Origin: Aestuariibius sp. HNIBRBA575
GTDB taxonomy: Bacteria > Pseudomonadota > Alphaproteobacteria > Rhodobacterales > Rhodobacteraceae
Reading direction: 5' to 3'
Assembly (NCBI RefSeq): GCF_040932005.1
Contig: NZ_CP162415.1
Location: 1 to 64,000, forward strand
Length of the DNA stretch: 64,000 nt
Under the pieces are notes generated by a model. It was not told the origin of the DNA. It saw only the letters and a program-made list of their open reading frames with translations, and did no database searches. Positions within the stretch are counted from its first letter, which is position 1. Each line of letters begins with the position of its first letter. The position numbers and the translations under genes are program-made. This document shows, in pieces, positions 62,038 to 64,000 of the stretch.

Positions 62038-63411
62038 ATGCGTCATCTGACTGTTTTAGGTTTGGTTCTGGCAATGTCCGGGGCGTTGTCCGCCTGTGGC
62101 AACCTATATCGCAGCCCTGTTGTGGATGCAGGCGTCACCGAAGACACAGCCCTGCGGGTTGTGGCCCTGAATGGCGAAACCGTCAGCCTGGCCAATCGCG
62201 CGCCTTATGCACCGCGCACCTTGCCGGCGCTGTTTTCGCAAACGGCGGGCTATGGCAGCGGGTTGCGCGGCGCGGGCGCCTTGCCCACCCCGCCTGTGAC
62301 CACGGCCCCTGCACCGGGGCGTCTGTCTTTGTCTGTGCCTCAGACCCCGGCGATTGGTCCCTATCACATCGGCGTTGGCGATGTGGTGCTGCTGGCCACC
62401 CCATCGGGGGGCAGTTCGGTGGAACAATTGTCCGGTTTGTTGGCCGCACAAAACAGTCGCCAAGGCTATACCGTGCAGGATGATGGCGCGATCCATATCC
62501 CCAATGTGGGGCGGATCGTCATTGCGGGTTCCACCCTAGAAGAAGCCGAAGCCACCCTGTTCGAAAGCCTGATTTCCGCCCAGATAGACCCGACATTCAG
62601 TCTTGAGATCGCGGAATTTAATTCACAACGCATCACCGTGGGCGGGGCTGTGGCACGTCCTATGGCTGTGCCGTTGCAACTAACCCCGTTGGTGTTGAGC
62701 GAAGCATTGGTCGCCGCGGGTGGCGCGGCATTGACGGACGAAAGCTATGCCTCGATCCGGATTTACCGCGACGGGCAGCTCTATCAGATCCCAATGGAAG
62801 ACTTCCGCACCCGCCCTGACCTGCAACGGCTGCGTCTGGTGGACGGGGATTCGATCTTTGTGGACACGACCTATGAATTGAATGACGCGCAGGATTATTT
62901 CGCCCAGCAGATCACGCTGGTGGAATTGCGCCAACGGTCCCGGCAGGCCGCGCTGACCGAGTTACAGACGGAAGTGAACCTGCGCCGCGCCGAACTGGCC
63001 GAAGGACGTCAGAACTATCTGACCCGTATGGAACTGGGCGCGGTGGAACGCGACTATGTCTACCTGACCGGCGAAGTCGGCCAGCAGAGCCGCTATGCCC
63101 TGCCCTATGGGCAACAGGCCAGCCTGGCGGATGCGCTGTTTGATGGGGCCAATGGGGTGCCAACCCGCACCGGGGATGTGTCGCAGATCTATGTGCTGCG
63201 TGCGTCCAGCGATCCAAGGGATTTTGGCGCGGTCACCGCATGGCATCTGGATGCGCGCAACGCCGCCAACCTGACCCTGGCCGCCCGGTTTGAATTGCGC
63301 CCTGATGATGTGATCTTTGTGGCCGAACAGCCCGTGACACGCTGGAACCGTGTGATCCAGCAGATCACCCCCTCGCTGATCACATCAGGTGTGACAGCCG
63401 CCACGCGCTAA
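62038..63411 (+). CDS. Wza-like polysaccharide export lipoprotein (second OPX protein)
   Basis: 457 residues from the ATG at 62038, with AGGGAG six bases upstream. The lipobox is GALSAC. The poly_export domain is IGPYHIGVGDVVLLATPSGG, with QDDGAIHIPNVGRIVIAG; SLBB-like regions follow (QRITVGGAVARPMAVPLQLTPLVLSEALVAAGGA and VYLTGEVGQQSRYALPYGQQASLADALF). There is a short helical insert (RSRQAALTELQTEVNLRRAELAEG). It is longer than the first Wza-like protein and lipidated, so it is likely the outer-membrane pore for the Yjb/Wzc module. A terminator follows. Confidence 0.92.
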   Translation: MRHLTVLGLVLAMSGALSACGNLYRSPVVDAGVTEDTALRVVALNGETVSLANRAPYAPRTLPALFSQTAGYGSGLRGAGALPTPPVTTAPAPGRLSLSVPQTPAIGPYHIGVGDVVLLATPSGGSSVEQLSGLLAAQNSRQGYTVQDDGAIHIPNVGRIVIAGSTLEEAEATLFESLISAQIDPTFSLEIAEFNSQRITVGGAVARPMAVPLQLTPLVLSEALVAAGGAALTDESYASIRIYRDGQLYQIPMEDFRTRPDLQRLRLVDGDSIFVDTTYELNDAQDYFAQQITLVELRQRSRQAALTELQTEVNLRRAELAEGRQNYLTRMELGAVERDYVYLTGEVGQQSRYALPYGQQASLADALFDGANGVPTRTGDVSQIYVLRASSDPRDFGAVTAWHLDARNAANLTLAARFELRPDDVIFVAEQPVTRWNRVIQQITPSLITSGVTAATR

Positions 63412-63420
63412 CCGCAACAG

Positions 63421-63442
63421 ATCGGGCCTGTCGGGGCCCGAT
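63421..63442. terminator. terminator between convergent genes
   Basis: ATCGGGCC (63421-63428) pairs with GGCCCGAT (63435-63442) around a 6-nt loop, followed by TATTT on the plus strand. It ends the yjbH-yjbF-wza operon and also lies at the stop codon of the minus-strand glycosyltransferase. Confidence 0.75.
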
Positions 63443-64000
63443 TATTTCCGCCGGTTGGCTGTGTCTATCAGCACATCTTCGTAAGTTTTCAGCACGTCAT
63501 CCCACAAAAACGCTTCGGCGTGACGATTGCGGGCTGCATCGCGGGCGGCCTGTGCGGCGGCAGGATCATCCAGCAGGCGCTGCATCTGCGCGGCAGCACT
63601 GGCTGTGTCGCTGAAATAGAACTGGCCTGCCCCGGCCGTCCAACGGTTGAACCGGTTGTCATGGGCCAGCACCGGATTGCCCGCCCCCAACGCTTCGACC
63701 AGGGACGGATTGGTGCCGCCCACCTGATGCCCATGTAAATAGGCCAGCGCATGAAACCGGATCGCGGCGACAGCGGCCGGATCATAGATCCCACCGGGGA
63801 AAATCACATTGTCCCCCGCCGCGGCCTGAACGGCGCGGTGATAGGGCACATCGTCGGACAGATTGCCCAGCACCAGACATTTGGTATCGGTCTGCAGGCT
63901 GGAAAAGGCCTGTACCATTTCGAGGATGGAATTTTCCGGTTCCGCCCGGGCGATCGAAACAAAATAGCGACCCGGTTCCAGCCCAAGATCACGCACAGGT
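63442..64000 (-). CDS. GT4 glycosyltransferase, N-terminal part beyond the window
   Basis: About 186 C-terminal residues are visible; the frame is open to the window edge, so the internal GTG at 63996 is probably not the true start. The segment YFVSIARAEPENSILEMVQAFS, then VIFPGGIYDPAAVAAIRFHALAYLHGHQVGGTNPSLVEALGAG, matches the DUF1972-type rhamnosyltransferase group of GT4 (WsaD/RgpA-like). The E-x7-E-like element is in NPSLVEALGAGNPVLA. It probably adds rhamnose or a related sugar to the polysaccharide. Confidence 0.85.
   Translation of the reverse strand, partial: PVRDLGLEPGRYFVSIARAEPENSILEMVQAFSSLQTDTKCLVLGNLSDDVPYHRAVQAAAGDNVIFPGGIYDPAAVAAIRFHALAYLHGHQVGGTNPSLVEALGAGNPVLAHDNRFNRWTAGAGQFYFSDTASAAAQMQRLLDDPAAAQAARDAARNRHAEAFLWDDVLKTYEDVLIDTANRRK

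Overview
The window looks like part of a plasmid from a marine alphaproteobacterium of the Rhodobacterales (Roseobacter group). The reasons are a RepA-type replication initiator, a parAB partition operon with palindromic parS sites, a VPLPA-type exosortase system, RTX exoproteins, a GTA-like spike protein and a GC-rich coding style. The layout resembles the RepA-type 'biofilm' plasmids known from roseobacters, in which a dTDP-rhamnose operon and exopolysaccharide (EPS) genes sit next to the replicon. No transposase, integrase, tRNA, rRNA, CRISPR array or dedicated transcription regulator was seen.

Layout. 1-6.0 kb: a partial RTX repeat protein, a small secreted protein and a subtilisin-like RTX protease. 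6.0-12.9 kb (minus strand): an operon rmlD-rmlC-rmlB, two glycosyltransferases and a sugar-nucleotide epimerase, starting 32 nt after repA. 12.9-16.9 kb: the replicon, with repA (minus), an origin carrying three 22-bp-spaced iterons and a DnaA box, then parA and parB (plus) with one parS on each side of parB. 17-25.6 kb: two RTX proteins (a propeller-like protein and an M10 metalloprotease) that face each other across a kpsE/kpsT/kpsM capsule-type ABC exporter. 25.9-32.5 kb: a double-headed putative rhamnosyltransferase, a sulfotransferase, a priming ExoY-like transferase and two glycosyltransferases. 32.5-38.2 kb: a periplasmic protein, a secreted glycosidase-like protein, a GTA spike-base protein with a lectin-like partner, a WecB/TagA transferase and a sulfotransferase. 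38.2-50.5 kb: an exosortase (XrtD-EpsI fusion), a VPLPA-CTERM C-type lectin, a rhomboid protease, and the full PEP-CTERM-type EPS set (outer-membrane barrel, Wza-like protein, TPR lipoprotein, ATPase, chain-length protein, tyrosine kinase). 50.5-59 kb: glycosyltransferases, sulfotransferases, a Wzy/ligase-like membrane protein, an acyltransferase and a fused Wzc-like kinase. 59-64 kb: YjbH, YjbF and a second Wza-like lipoprotein, then a partial glycosyltransferase.

How it fits together (inference). dTDP-L-rhamnose made by the Rml enzymes, built onto a lipid carrier started by the ExoY-like enzyme, would be assembled by about nine glycosyltransferases and decorated by five sulfotransferases and one acyltransferase. 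Three export or assembly modules are present (Kps ABC type, PEP-CTERM type, Yjb type). Surface proteins (RTX proteases, a sorted lectin, a secreted glycosidase-like protein) could bind or remodel the matrix. Not found here: rmlA, a type I secretion transporter for the RTX proteins, a Wzx flippase, or PAPS synthesis genes. These may lie outside the window or on the chromosome.
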